Source: Micropterus salmoides
Taxonomy: Eukaryota; Chordata; Actinopteri; Centrarchiformes; Centrarchidae
Assembly (NCBI RefSeq): GCF_014851395.1
Contig: NW_024041150.1
Span: 37,583,585-37,647,584 of the forward strand
Direction: 5' to 3'
Length of the DNA stretch: 64,000 nt
Part shown: piece by piece, positions 10,691 to 22,864 of the stretch
Position numbering within the stretch: the stretch's first letter is position 1
Layout: each line of letters starts with the position of its first letter
Notes under the pieces: model-generated
Database searches by the model: none
Told to the model about the DNA's origin: nothing
What the model saw: only the letters and a program-made list of their open reading frames with translations
Made by a program: the position numbers and the translations under genes

Positions 10691-12537
10691 AATGTCTCTG
10701 AGGAGATTCAGGTTCAAGATGCTCATCATCCCTGCCATCGTGACGCACATCCAATCCGAGGATTGGTTCGTCACGATAGATCTAAAGGACGCCTATTTCC
10801 ACGTCTCCATCCATCCTTCTCACAGGAAGTTCCTGAGGTTCGCCTTCGGGGGTGTGGCTTACCAGTATCGGGTTCTTCCATTCGGCCTGGCACTTCCCCT
10901 CGCACATTCACCAAGTGTATGGATGCAGCACTGGCCCCGCTGAGGCTCCAGGGCATCCGGATTTCAACTACATCGACGACTGGCTCATCCTAGCCCAGTC
11001 TCGAGAGTTGGCGGTTCGGCATCGAGATGTCATTCTGGCTCATCTGCGGCGTTTAGGGCTAAGGCTCAACGCAAAGAAGAGTGTGCTGGCGCCCACCCAA
11101 CGGACTACGTTCCTAGGGGTAGTATGGGATTCGACAACGATGCGGGCACAATTGTCTCCGGCACGTGTCGACACCATATTGGCTGCCGTGAAAGGGGTGA
11201 AGTTAGGCCACGCCATCACTATAAAACACTTTCAACAAGTGTTGGGTCTCCTGGCGGCTGCGTCCAGCGTAATAACATCTGGACTGCTGCACAAGAGACC
11301 CCTGCAGTGGTGGCTAAGGACCAAGGGTTTTTCCCCGAGGGGAAATCCTCTCCGTCTGATTTGGGTCTTCGTTCCCTATCAGTTTGGAAGGAAACTTGGT
11401 TCCTGTCCCAGGGGCCCGTGCTGGGAGGGTCTTGTCGCCGGCTGGTCATTTCGACAGACGCCTCCCTCACGGGCTGGGGCGCGGTCATGGACGGCCGCTT
11501 TGCCAGGGGATCCTGGCAGGTGCATCAATCCGAGTGGCATATCAACTGTCTCGAGATGTTGGCGGTGTTCCAGGCTCTAAGGACTTCCCTGCCCGATCTC
11601 CAAGGCCACCACGTCCTGGTTCGTTCCGACAACACAGCGGTGGTGGCCTATCTGAATCACCAGGGTGGTCTGCGCTCGTGCCCTCTGTACAGACTGGCGC
11701 GTCAGATCCTCCTGTGGTCCCAGCAGAGGTTACTATCCCTCAGGGCGATGTATCTCCCGGGGACGCAGAATCAGGGAGCAGACCTGCTGTTGAGGCAGGG
11801 GCTGAGGCCCGGGGAATGGAGACTTCACCCCAAAGTGGTGGAGCTCTTGTGCGAAGAGTTCGGCCCCATAGACGTGGATCTGTTTGCGTCTCAAGAGACT
11901 ACGCACTGCCCGCTATGGTTTTCTCTCGTTCCTCCAGCCTCGTTGGGTCTGGACGCCATGGTACATTCAAGGCCGAGACTACGTCTGTACGCTTTTCCCC
12001 CAGTCGCTCTGCTCCCGGGGGTTCTGGAGTGGGTCCACCAGGACAATGTCGGCCTACTGCTCGTAGCCCCTTTTTGGCCAACCCGGGTGTGGTTCTCGGA
12101 CATCATGTCGCTCCTGGACGGCCCGCCGTGGCGGGTCCCTCTGAGGAGAGACCTGCTGTCCCAGGCGCAGGGTCAGGTTCTTCACCCTTGCCCCGCCATA
12201 TGGCGACTGTGGGTCTGGCCCCTGAGGGGGCACAGTACCTAGAGGTCTAACAGCCGGAGCAGTCGAGACCCTCCTCAGCTCCAGGGCCCAATCCACACGG
12301 AGGATGTACGGCCTGAAGTGGAGTGTTTTCTCCACTTGGTGTAGGGAGCGGTCGGTGGACCCTGTTACCTGCCCGGTGGCTCAGGTACTTGAGTTCCTCC
12401 AGGACCGGTTTTCTGCTGGTCTTTCCCCTTCCACCCTCAAGGTGTACGTGGCAGCTATTTCATCTTTCCACACCCCTCTGAGGGAGGGGTATTTGGGGAA
12501 ACTTCCCTTGGTTGTACGTTTCCTCCGTGATGCATAG
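10690..12537 (+). pseudogene. DIRS-type tyrosine-recombinase retrotransposon, truncated and frameshifted
   Basis: Frames in sequence read DIRS pol. The RT has FVTIDLKDAYFHV, LRFAFGGVAYQYRVLPFGL and the characteristic YIDDWLILAQS. RNase H follows with TDAS, CLEMLAVFQAL, RSDNTAVVAY and GADLL (the D-E-D-D residues are visible). Next comes the VDLFAS/LYAFPP region, and finally the N-terminal core-binding domain of the tyrosine recombinase (about 12304-12537). There is no gag, no start of RT and no recombinase catalytic domain. Frame shifts lie near 10900, 10965 and 11370. The right end at 12537 abuts ENDOD1 3'-flank-like sequence directly. High GC contrasts with the AT-rich surroundings. Confidence 0.88.
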
Positions 12538-12539
12538 TA

Positions 12540-13165
12540 AACAACCTGAGAATAGTTCTGTCAAAAGTGAATCTATTTTTGTTTATTTTCAGTAAATGTA
12601 CATGATTTGTATAATGTGAAAGAAATGAACTGCAGACGCCTGATACTGTGTGAATTACATTTTTACAGAAAATTAAACTGAGCTTTAATCAACGTCTCAT
12701 CAAACTTTAAATCATTGTAACATCCAACTAGCTAGAGGTCCTCGATCATTAATTGATGCCTTTTGAATATATATATATATAGATAGATATATTCTGTCAT
12801 GATCCTTAATTTACTGTGGTCCCAGGGCACCATCTAGTGTCCTTTTTGTATTTTTCCAATGTAAAGTAGTAAACTGGAGCATAGATAAGAACAAGAAGTT
12901 CACTAATCAGCACACTACTGATGATACAAAAATAAAACTGCTTTGGCCGTGGTGTTTTGGTTATTCTTTCTTGAGAACAATGCGTTTTATTTCAAATAGG
13001 CTGCACAAAATTGATGTCAGATGACTGATAACTGTCTTCTGGGCTTTATTAGAGTACAGTATCAAATTTAGTATAAATCAAAATTGGTGTTGTACAATGT
13101 ACACTGAGAAGATAGATGGGATGCTGAGTAATGCTTCGGTTAGTAACACCCAGTTTACTGTTTTC
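12540..13165 (+). other. 3' flank of an ENDOD1-like unit, displaced by transposons
   Basis: From ACAACCTGAGAAT onward this stretch is homologous to the sequence about 310 bases after the copy 4 stop (48729 onward) and to 38402 onward after copy 3. Shared blocks are the CTGATACTGTGTG and ATTAAACTGAGCTTT stretches and the CTTCGGTT.GTAACACCCAG end. The AATAAA present in copies 3 and 4 (38584, 48896) reads AAATGAA here. It is most simply the original 3' flank of copy 1. Confidence 0.7.
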
Positions 13166-14595
13166 AGTGGTGTATAAAGACCTTACATAATGAACCGTTA
13201 TGTTTATATTACCTTAGAATGAGCCATTTATATCTACATACAGACAAAGTCAGGACAGATACAGACAGATGACAGCAGAAATAAAGGATATAACCGTGGA
13301 TTTTCCCAGATGGAAGGAGCTGATAGTTAACTGAAATAAAATGAGCAACTAATGGAAAAAACATTAATAACTCTGGCTGTTGGGGTGAATAAAACATTTG
13401 TAAGATTGGTGACCTCTACTTTCAGATTACGATAAGGGAACAAGTGTGAAATGTATTTTATAGAAATTATTTTGAAAAATATTAAAACTATTACTATTGA
13501 ATTATCTACTAAAGGTGGGTGTTTATTTTATTATTATTAATCTGTTTAAATAGCTTCTTCCAACATTTATACCCACCTGTGTATTTCATGTTGAAATCCA
13601 GCTCTCCCCACTTCATTAAGCTTCACAGCTGGAAACATGTTTGGCAAGTTCTGGAGATGAAGAAGAATGTGATGTCTTCCTCGTGCATCTGGGTCTAAGC
13701 ATGACTGGGTCCTCAGGGTTAGACTGTCAAGAAGTGGTTTTGCTTGAAGATCACCTGCACAGCTGGTGTAGGTTTGGATTACCTTTTATAAATAAAGTTT
13801 ATTAAGAAACTAGTTGAGACATACTGTATATGTGGAGCCTGCTGTTTTTAGTCGCTTAGAAACTGTTTTTCTTTTAAATTAAGAATTGCATACATTATAG
13901 TGTTTTTTCTCTTTAATGAATTCACTGTGTATTGTTATGATGTTTTGTCATTTTGTCTAATATTAGGGACCGTGCTGGAAATAAGTGTTTAATTACACTT
14001 TCACATGCTATCCTCTGGGAGGACAATATCTTGTGTTGACATGTTTTAATTGTTTACCTAAACAAAGCCATACCAAACGTTAGATTTGTAAATCTTCACC
14101 ACAGGCTCCTTCCCTAGTTGGTCCAGGATGGATGAGGCCTCAGAGCCAACAAAAGGTGCTGCAAGATGGGCCTCTGTCAATTTCATGTTGAGCAACTTCA
14201 ACTTGGCCCAGACAGATTCCTCCCTTTGCTGTTGATCAGGTCTTCTGGCTTGATAAAAACTCCCTGACAAGTTTCTCCTGCTCATCGTGCAATTAATGAA
14301 ACTTTGGGTTCTTGGATTGAAAAAGTAGGATGTAATACTTCAGCATGGGAAAGACAGCTGAATAGAAGTGGAGCTAAAGGAGGGTTTCCTTGTCCTCAAA
14401 CAGCCCCTGCGAAAAATGTAAATTTTAAAGGGTTATATGTTGTTTTCAGCGACCACCAACAGTGCAGTTTTTACATTGCAACCAGGTGTCTGCTCGTCCA
14501 CGTTCTAAACTCATGTGCGAGCAAAATCTGACAGCTTCACACAACATGCTGGAAACTCAGGTAAACTCCCACTGCAACGTTACAGTAATATTTTT
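13166..14595. other. No gene recognised
   Basis: The sequence is AT-rich with short open frames. The longest, on the minus strand at 14058-14285 (75 codons), has no family I recognise and no duplicate elsewhere in the window. Confidence 0.4.
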
Positions 14596-14599
14596 ATCA

Positions 14600-14870
14600 G
14601 CTTGAAGTTGCCTCAACCCAAAGCTCAAAAGGACCGCAGTTTCTTGCTGACCATGTTGAAGGTGGTGACATGAGTCCTCATCAATGTCAAGGAGTTGAGT
14701 CTCTCATAACAGCACATGAGAATTGACACCGGACCTGTCCGTGGGAGAGTCTTCCTTTCAAAAATCCCATCCAGTGCACTTAAGAGAGATTCTGCTGTTA
14801 CAGATATGAGCTCCAGAGCTACAAGGTGTTGGACAACCATCTTCTCGTGTTTCTTGGACCAGTGGCTAAT
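14600..14870 (+). pseudogene. Remnant matching 50320-50560 (possible V-set-like receptor piece)
   Basis: This stretch is about 80% similar to 50320-50560 on the same strand, sharing CCTCATCAATGTCAAGGAGT, GAGAGTCTTCCTTTC and AGAGATTCTGCTGTTACAG. The better copy at 50 kb reads as an immunoglobulin-like segment; here indels break the frame. It lies just before the tandem array. Confidence 0.35.
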
Positions 14871-15662
14871 AAACACGTTAAATAATACAATACATTACAC
14901 TGGCAAATTAATGTCTTAAAATTGAAAAGGAAAAGCTAAAACATAACTCCAACCTGTCCACCCCACCTGAGTCACCCACCTTTAGTATAAACACCTGCAC
15001 CCTCTTTAAAGACACTGTCTCACACTTCGGAGTACTATCCACCCACCCTTCCACATGTCAGGGACTCAAAAGCCTTGAACTGTACTACTGGAGGCTTTCA
15101 GCTTTAAAAAAAAGAATTGCTGTTAAAGTATCCTATTCGACAAACACCCCCACCGACTGTAGATCTAACTCACCCAAATACAAAACGCACATCTTTAACA
15201 GTTAAAACTTGTGTAAGTTAAATATTGAGATATACAAATGATTGTCCGAAAGACCAATAGAATTCATTTTATCGAATTAATTTACAAATAAAGACCAAAC
15301 TCTTTATTATCAGTTTCTTTCCGGTGACAGGGCCATTACATTGGTGAGTAACGCATTGAAAAGCTTTCTGTTCCCCATAACATAGAAACCTAGATTGTGT
15401 ATATGATCATGCATCCCTTTGCTCGGGGCCAGACGTTAGTGACTGTCCTAGGAGACAGAACCTCTGGTACAGCTGATTAACGCTGTACTTCTCTGTTTCT
15501 CTTTTATTAATAAATTCTTCAAAGACAGTTTACTCAATTATTTGCTCAATCCCTTACCAGGAATATAAATTTCCAAGACAGCATACAGTGTAAGAGCTGA
15601 AATAGTCTCTCTAGATTTTAGTAGTTCTAGACAAAAGATGAATGAATGAGTTTGAACATCTC

Positions 15663-16480
15663 AAGGTACAAGGTACAAAGTTGTTTATTAGTCATTATAC
15701 AGCACAAGGCTGCATAACGAAACGAAATTTGTAGTTCCTTCGTGCTACACACACAACATATAATTAAGTGTAGGCCTATATTAAAATATGGCAACATATA
15801 CAGTACAATAAAATAAAACAGTTATTTATATACATACACTTACACACCTTGAGCATTCCACAGTGCATTTTTTGAATGTGCATCTGGGGTGAATGTAAAC
15901 AGCAGCAACCAGATGATAACATGAAAGTTTCATCTTCACAATAAACAGTGTGACATTTGGGAAACAGAGTCCATCCTGTGTGACTGCGTTTGTGCACCAA
16001 GCACCATCGATGTAAAACACAGAGTCCACCTCCTCTCATCTTGCCGGAGTCTTGCGCTGACAGCTCGGAACACGGACCACCTGCCGAGTACTTCATGCGG
16101 TTGTTGATGCGGCAGGTCTCTGTAACGATGTGGGCAAAACAGTCTCTGAATTCTGTTGCTTGGTCAACATGAGTCCCATATTGTCCATACCGGATCTTTA
16201 GGAGCAGAATTAAGTCCAAGCTGGAGCAGCATGGCTCCTCTCCTGGCTCTCTTTCCTCTCCTCTGAGCGATCACCGCACCCGCTGTGCCGCCTAGCTGTT
16301 CCGGTTGTTTGGGCCGGGTGGATCGTGGTCTGCTGTTCTTTAATCCAAATTTTTTTTTCCAATGACTTATGTCAGAGGTAACGCATGTTTTTGGCAATAA
16401 AGCCAGAAAAAAAAACAGATAAAAAACAAAAGTGTAGCAAAGTTTGAAGGAGCTACCGACTGCTGCTTCTACAAACGCTG
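15663..16480 (-). pseudogene. LINE endonuclease remnant with 3' end (array unit 1)
   Basis: On the minus strand, frames carry pieces of an APE-type LINE endonuclease. There is an Arg-rich RRGKRARRGA block, then RGGGLC, then F-Y-I-D-G-A-W-C-T-N and VAAVYIHP, in two frames joined by a frameshift. The far end resembles a LINE 3' end (AATTTCGTT ... AATGACTAATAAACAAC). Reverse transcriptase is deleted. The 147-codon and 119-codon frames here are products of this remnant, not independent genes. Confidence 0.7.
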
Positions 16481-16483
16481 CCG

Positions 16484-16497
16484 GTTGCCATAGCAAC
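16484..16497. promoter_or_regulatory. RFX X-box motif (unit 1)
   Basis: GTTGCCATAGCAAC is a perfect imperfect-palindrome X-box bound by RFX factors (half sites GTTGCC and AGCAAC around AT). It lies at the 5' side of the minus-strand LINE remnant. Function here is not shown. Confidence 0.5.
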
Positions 16498-16761
16498 CTG
16501 CTTATATTACGAATGCAGCACAATCTCCCTCTCTATCCTCCCTCTTGTCCATCTTTATGTCTTTCTGTTGCTAAACATTGGAGACAAATTATCATTCCTC
16601 TCACTGGATGCACTCCAACACAAGCATATATTTAGTCTTTTCATTAACTGTTGTTTCCTCTGACTGGATCTCTCCTAAAGCTAATATGCTTATGCAGTAG
16701 ATATCATTATCAATGGAAAGAAGTGGCATAATTTCACAGGACAGGATAATGTTTTTGCTTA

Positions 16762-16806
<45 letters not shown>

Positions 16807-17862
16807 TATATTTATTTATATATGTATACAAGTTCACTATAATAGTATGTGGTCAATTTTCAATGCAAAGCAGGAAATCTGTTTTTTTTTTAATGTAAAT
16901 TCAATAAAATCTAATTTCCATGTTGATCTTTTGACTCTTTACCTGATTCAACATATTCTCTATTTTTACATCTCTGCTGAGGACCAGTTTTAAACAACAC
17001 ATAGCTGATTTAAGGTTTAACCTCAAAATTCATCATTATCCCACAAATCAACCACACCCTTGAACTGTGTGTCCACAAGGAAGATGGGACGTTCTGACTA
17101 AAAACATATTTTTTTTCATTTCCACAAGACCAAACATTTTATTTAAAGATTTTCTTTAACTGAGTCACCCACCTTTAGTAGCAAACACCTGCACCCTCTT
17201 TAAAGACACTGTCTCACACTTCAGAGTACTATCCACCCACCCTTCCACATGTCAGGGACTCAAAAGCCTTGACCTGTACTACTGGAGGCTTTCAGCTTTA
17301 AAAAAAAGAATTGCTGTTAAAGTATCCTATTTCGACAAACACCCCCACCGACTGTAGATCTAACTCACCCAAATACAAAACGCACATCTTTAACAGTTAA
17401 AACTTGTGTAAGTTAAATATTGAGATATACAAATGATTGTCCGAAAGACCAATAGAATTCATTTTATTGAATTAATTTACAAATAAAGACCAAACTCTTT
17501 ATTATCAGTTTCTTTCCGGTGACAGGGCCATTACATTGGTGAGTAACGCATACACTTGAAAAGCTTTCTGTTCCCCATAACAAAGAAACCTAGATTGTGT
17601 AAATGATTATGCATCCCTTTGCTCGGGGCCAGACGTTAGTGACTGTCCTAGGAGACAGAACCTCTGGTACAGCTGATTAACGCTGTACTTCTCTGTTTCT
17701 CTTTTATTAATAAATTCTTCAAAGACAGTTTACTCAATTATTTGCTCAATCCCTTACCAGGAATATAAATTTCCAAGACAGCATACAGTGTAAGAGCTGA
17801 AATAGTCTCTCTAGATTTTAGTAGTTCTAGACAAAAGATGAATGAATGAGTTTGAACATCTC

Positions 17863-18680
17863 AAGGTACAAGGTACAAAGTTGTTTATTAGTCATTATAC
17901 AGCACAAGGCTGCATAACGAAACGAAATTTGTAGTTCCTTCGTGCTACACACACAACATATAATTAAGTGTAGGCCTATATTAAAATATGGCAACATATA
18001 CAGTACAATAAAATAAAACAGTTATTTATATACATACACTTACACACCTTGAGCATTCCACAGTGCATTTTTTGAATGTGCATCTGGGGTGAATGTAAAC
18101 AGCAGCAACCAGATGATAACATGAAAGTTTCATCTTCACAATAAACAGTGTGACATTTGGGAAACAGAGTCCATCCTGTGTGACTGCGTTTGTGCACCAA
18201 GCACCATCGATGTAAAACACAGAGTCCACCTCCTCTCATCTTGCCGGAGTCTTGCGCTGACAGCTCGGAACACGGACCACCTGCCGAGTACTTCATGCGG
18301 TTGTTGATGCGGCAGGTCTCTGTAACGATGTGGGCAAAACAGTCTCTGAATTCTGTTGCTTGGTCAACATGAGTCCCATATTGTCCATACCGGATCTTTA
18401 GGAGCAGAATTAAGTCCAAGCTGGAGCAGCATGGCTCCTCTCCTGGCTCTCTTTCCTCTCCTCTGAGCGATCACCGCACCCGCTGTGCCGCCTAGCTGTT
18501 CCGGTTGTTTGGGCCGGGTGGATCGTGGTCTGCTGTTCTTTAATCCAAAATTTTTTTTCCAATGACTTATGTCAGAGGTAACGCATGTTTTTGGCAATAA
18601 AGCCAGAAAAAAAAACAGATAAAAAACAAAAGTGTAGCAAAGTTTGAAGGAGCTACCGACTGCTGCTTCTACAAACGCTG
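17863..18680 (-). pseudogene. LINE endonuclease remnant (array unit 2)
   Basis: Copy of the unit 1 remnant, carried by the tandem duplication. The same two-frame endonuclease pieces and 3' end are present. Confidence 0.7.
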
Positions 18681-18683
18681 CCG

Positions 18684-18697
18684 GTTGCCATAGCAAC
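18684..18697. promoter_or_regulatory. RFX X-box motif (unit 2)
   Basis: Identical GTTGCCATAGCAAC in the second array unit. Confidence 0.5.
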
Positions 18698-18961
18698 CTG
18701 CTTATATTACGAATGCAGCACAATCTCCCTCTCTATCCTCCCTCTTGTCCATCTTTATGTCTTTCTGTTGCTAAACATTGGAGACAAATTATCATTCCTC
18801 TCACTGGATGCACTCCAACACAAGCATATATTTAGTCTTTTCATTAACTGTTGTTTCCTCTGACTGGATCTCTCCTAAAGCTAATATGCTTATGCAGTAG
18901 ATATCATTATCAATGGAAAGAAGTGGCATAATTTCACAGGACAGGATAATGTTTTTGCTTA

Positions 18962-19002
<41 letters not shown>

Positions 19003-20057
19003 TATATTTATTTATATATGTATACAAGTTCACTATAATAGTATGTGGTCAATTTTCAATGCAAAGCAGGAAATCTGTTTTTTTTTAATGTAAATTCAAT
19101 AAAATCTAATTTCCATGTTGATCTTTTGACTCTTTACCTGATTCAACATATTCTCTATTTTTACATCTCTGCTGAGGACCAGTTTTAAACAACACATAGC
19201 TGATTTAAGGTTTAACCTCAAAATTCATCATTATCCCACAAATCAACCACACCCTTGAACTGTGTGTCCACAAGGAAGATGGGACGTTCTGACTAAAAAC
19301 ATATTTTTTTTCATTTCCACAAGACCAAACATTTTATTTAAAGATTTTCTTTAACTGAGTCACCCACCTTTAGTAGCAAACACCTGCACCCTCTTTAAAG
19401 ACACTGTCTCACACTTCAGAGTACTATCCACCCACCCTTCCACATGTCAGGGACTCAAAAGCCTTGACCTGTACTACTGGAGGCTTTCAGCTTTAAAAAA
19501 AAGAATTGCTGTTAAAGTATCCTATTTCGACAAACACCCCCACCGACTGTAGATCTAACTCACCCAAATACAAAACGCACATCTTTAACAGTTAAAACTT
19601 GTGTAAGTTAAATATTGAGATATACAAATGATTGTCCGAAAGACCAATAGAATTCATTTTATTGAATTAATTTACAAATAAAGACCAAACTCTTTATTAT
19701 CAGTTTCTTTCCGGTGACAGGGCCATTACATTGGTGAGTAACGCATACACTTGAAAAGCTTTCTGTTCCCCATAACAAAGAAACCTAGATTGTGTAAATG
19801 ATTATGCATCCCTTTGCTCGGGGCCAGACGTTAGTGACTGTCCTAGGAGACAGAACCTCTGGTACAGCTGATTAACGCTGTACTTCTCTGTTTCTCTTTT
19901 ATTAATAAATTCTTCAAAGACAGTTTACTCAATTATTTGCTCAATCCCTTACCAGGAATATAAATTTCCAAGACAGCATACAGTGTAAGAGCTGAAATAG
20001 TCTCTCTAGATTTTAGTAGTTCTAGACAAAAGATGAATGAATGAGTTTGAACATCTC

Positions 20058-20875
20058 AAGGTACAAGGTACAAAGTTGTTTATTAGTCATTATACAGCAC
20101 AAGGCTGCATAACGAAACGAAATTTGTAGTTCCTTCGTGCTACACACACAACATATAATTAAGTGTAGGCCTATATTAAAATATGGCAACATATACAGTA
20201 CAATAAAATAAAACAGTTATTTATATACATACACTTACACACCTTGAGCATTCCACAGTGCATTTTTTGAATGTGCATCTGGGGTGAATGTAAACAGCAG
20301 CAACCAGATGATAACATGAAAGTTTCATCTTCACAATAAACAGTGTGACATTTGGGAAACAGAGTCCATCCTGTGTGACTGCGTTTGTGCACCAAGCACC
20401 ATCGATGTAAAATACAGAGTCCACCTCCTCTCATCTTGCCGGAGTCTTGCGCTGACAGCTCGGAACACGGACCACCTGCCGAGTACTTCATGCGGTTGTT
20501 GATGCGGCAGGTCTCTGTAACGATGTGGGCAAAACAGTCTCTGAATTCTGTTGCTTGGTCAACATGAGTCCCATATTGTCCATACCGGATCTTTAGGAGC
20601 AGAATTAAGTCCAAGCTGGAGCAGCATGGCTCCTCTCCTGGCTCTCTTTCCTCTCCTCTGAGCGATCACCGCACCCGCTGTGCCGCCTAGCTGTTCCGGT
20701 TGTTTGGGCCGGGTGGATCGTGGTCTGCTGTTCTTTAATCCAAAATTTTTTTTCCAATGACTTATGTCAGAGGTAACGCATGTTTTTGGCAATAAAGCCA
20801 GAAAAAAAAACAGATAAAAAACAAAAGTGTAGCAAAGTTTGAAGGAGCTACCGACTGCTGCTTCTACAAACGCTG
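20058..20875 (-). pseudogene. LINE endonuclease remnant (array unit 3)
   Basis: Copy of the unit 1 remnant. One substitution changes a Val to Ile in the RGGGLC block. Confidence 0.7.
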
Positions 20876-20878
20876 CCG

Positions 20879-20892
20879 GTTGCCATAGCAAC
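20879..20892. promoter_or_regulatory. RFX X-box motif (unit 3)
   Basis: Identical GTTGCCATAGCAAC in the third unit; the fourth unit lacks it. Confidence 0.5.
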
Positions 20893-21156
20893 CTGCTTAT
20901 ATTACGAATGCAGCACAATCTCCCTCTCTATCCTCCCTCTTGTCCATCTTTATGTCTTTCTGTTGCTAAACATTGGAGACAAATTATCATTCCTCTCACT
21001 GGATGCACTCCAACACAAGCATATATTTAGTCTTTTCATTAACTGTTGTTTCCTCTGACTGGATCTCTCCTAAAGCTAATATGCTTATGCAGTAGATATC
21101 ATTATCAATGGAAAGAAGTGGCATAATTTCACAGGACAGGATAATGTTTTTGCTTA

Positions 21157-21205
<49 letters not shown>

Positions 21206-22256
21206 ATTTTATTTATATGTATACAAGTTCACTATAATAGTATGTGGTCAATTTTCAATGCAAAGCAGGAAATCTGTTTTTTTTTAATGTAAATTCAATA
21301 AAATCTAATTTCCATGTTGATCTTTTGACTCTTTACCTGATTCAACATATTCTCTATTTTTACATCTCTGCTGAGGACCAGTTTTAAACAACACATAGCT
21401 GATTTAAGGTTTAACCTCAAAATTCATCATTATCCCACAAATCAACCACACCCTTGAACTGTGTGTCCACAAGGAAGATGGGACGTTCTGACTAAAAACA
21501 TATTTTTTTTCATTTCCACAAGACCAAACATTTTATTTAAAGATTTTCTTTAACTGAGTCACCCACCTTTAGTAGCAAACACCTGCACCCTCTTTAAAGA
21601 CACTGTCTCACACTTCAGAGTACTATCCACCCACCCTTCCACATGTCAGGGACTCAAAAGCCTTGACCTGTACTACTGGAGGCTTTCAGCTTTAAAAAAA
21701 AGAATTGCTGTTAAAGTATCCTATTTCGACAAACACCCCCACCGACTGTAGATCTAACTCACCCAAATACAAAACGCACATCTTTAACAGTTAAAACTTG
21801 TGTAAGTTAAATATTGAGATATACAAATGATTGTCCGAAAGACCAATAGAATTCATTTTATTGAATTAATTTACAAATAAAGACCAAACTCTTTATTGTT
21901 AGTTTCTTTCCGGTGACAGGGCCATTACATTGGTGAGTAACGCATACACTTGAAAAGCTTTCTGTTCCCCATAACAAAGAAACCTAGATTGTGTAAATGA
22001 TCATGCATCCCTTTGCTCGGGGCCAGACGTTAGTGACTGTCCTAGGAGACAGAACCTCTGGTACAGCTGATTAACGCTGTACTTCTCTGTTTCTCTTTTA
22101 TTAATAAATTCTTCAAAGACAGTTTACTCAATTATTTGCTCAATCCCTTACCAGGAATATAAATTTCCAAGACAGCATACAGTGTAAGAGCTGAAATAGT
22201 CTCTCTAGATTTTAGTAGTTCTAGACAAAAGATGAATGAATGAGTTTGAACATCTC

Positions 22257-22718
22257 AAGGTACAAGGTACAAAGTTGTTTATTAGTCATTATACAGCACA
22301 AGGCTGCATAACGAAACGAAATTTGTAGTTCCTTCGTGCTACACACACAACATATAATTAAGTGTAGGCCTATATTAAAATATGGCAACATATACAGTAC
22401 AATAAAATAAAACAGTTATTTATATACATACACTTACACACCTTGAGCATTCCACAGTGCATTTTTTGAATGTGCATCTGGGGTGAATGTAAACAGCAGC
22501 AACCAGATGATAACATGAAAGTTTCATCTTCACAATAAACAGTGTGACATTTGGGAAACAGAGTCCATCCTGTGTGACTGCGTTTGTGCACCAAGCACCA
22601 TCGATGTAAAACACAGAGTCCACCTCCTCTCATCTTGCCGGAGTCTTGCGCTGACAGCTCGGAACACGGACCACCTGCCGAGTGCTTCATGCGGTTGTTG
22701 ATGCGGCAGGTCTCTGTA
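22257..22718 (-). pseudogene. LINE remnant, cut short (array unit 4)
   Basis: Same remnant, but the 5' part is missing because unit homology ends at 22718, where the sequence carrying the GPCR gene begins. Confidence 0.7.
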
Positions 22719-22864
22719 TTGCATTTTACTTAAAGATTTTCTTTAAGTGCTATCATCGTCATAGTTCTACACGCTCTGCTGTTATCTTGTGGCTTATCAT
22801 CATCATCATCATCATGCTATTTCAGTGGTTAGACTTCCTGGAACGGTGAGCTTCTGCATTAACA

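Larger units (their letters stand above)
14967..17159. repeat. 2.2-kb tandem array, unit 1
   Basis: First of the head-to-tail units starting with CTGAGTCACCCACC. It is nearly identical to units 2 and 3 apart from a few substitutions, a 7-base indel near 15348 and CA-run length. It contains a decayed LINE (minus strand), an RFX X-box and a CA microsatellite (16763-16804). Confidence 0.95.
17160..19354. repeat. 2.2-kb tandem array, unit 2
   Basis: Starts with CTGAGTCACCCACC at 17160 and repeats the whole content of unit 1, including the LINE remnant, X-box and a shorter CA run (18963-19000). The near identity argues for recent duplication or ongoing homogenisation. Confidence 0.95.
19355..21553. 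repeat. 2.2-kb tandem array, unit 3
   Basis: Third unit, with CA run 21158-21203. Compared with unit 2 only scattered single-base differences are seen, for example AATACAGAG instead of AACACAGAG near 20410. Confidence 0.95.

Noticed and set aside
15776..16219. 147-codon frame repeated in each array unit, at first sight a novel multicopy gene
   Set aside because: Read together with the neighbouring frame it shows the RGGGLC.YI..WCTN pattern of a LINE endonuclease with a frameshift, so it is a retroelement relic.
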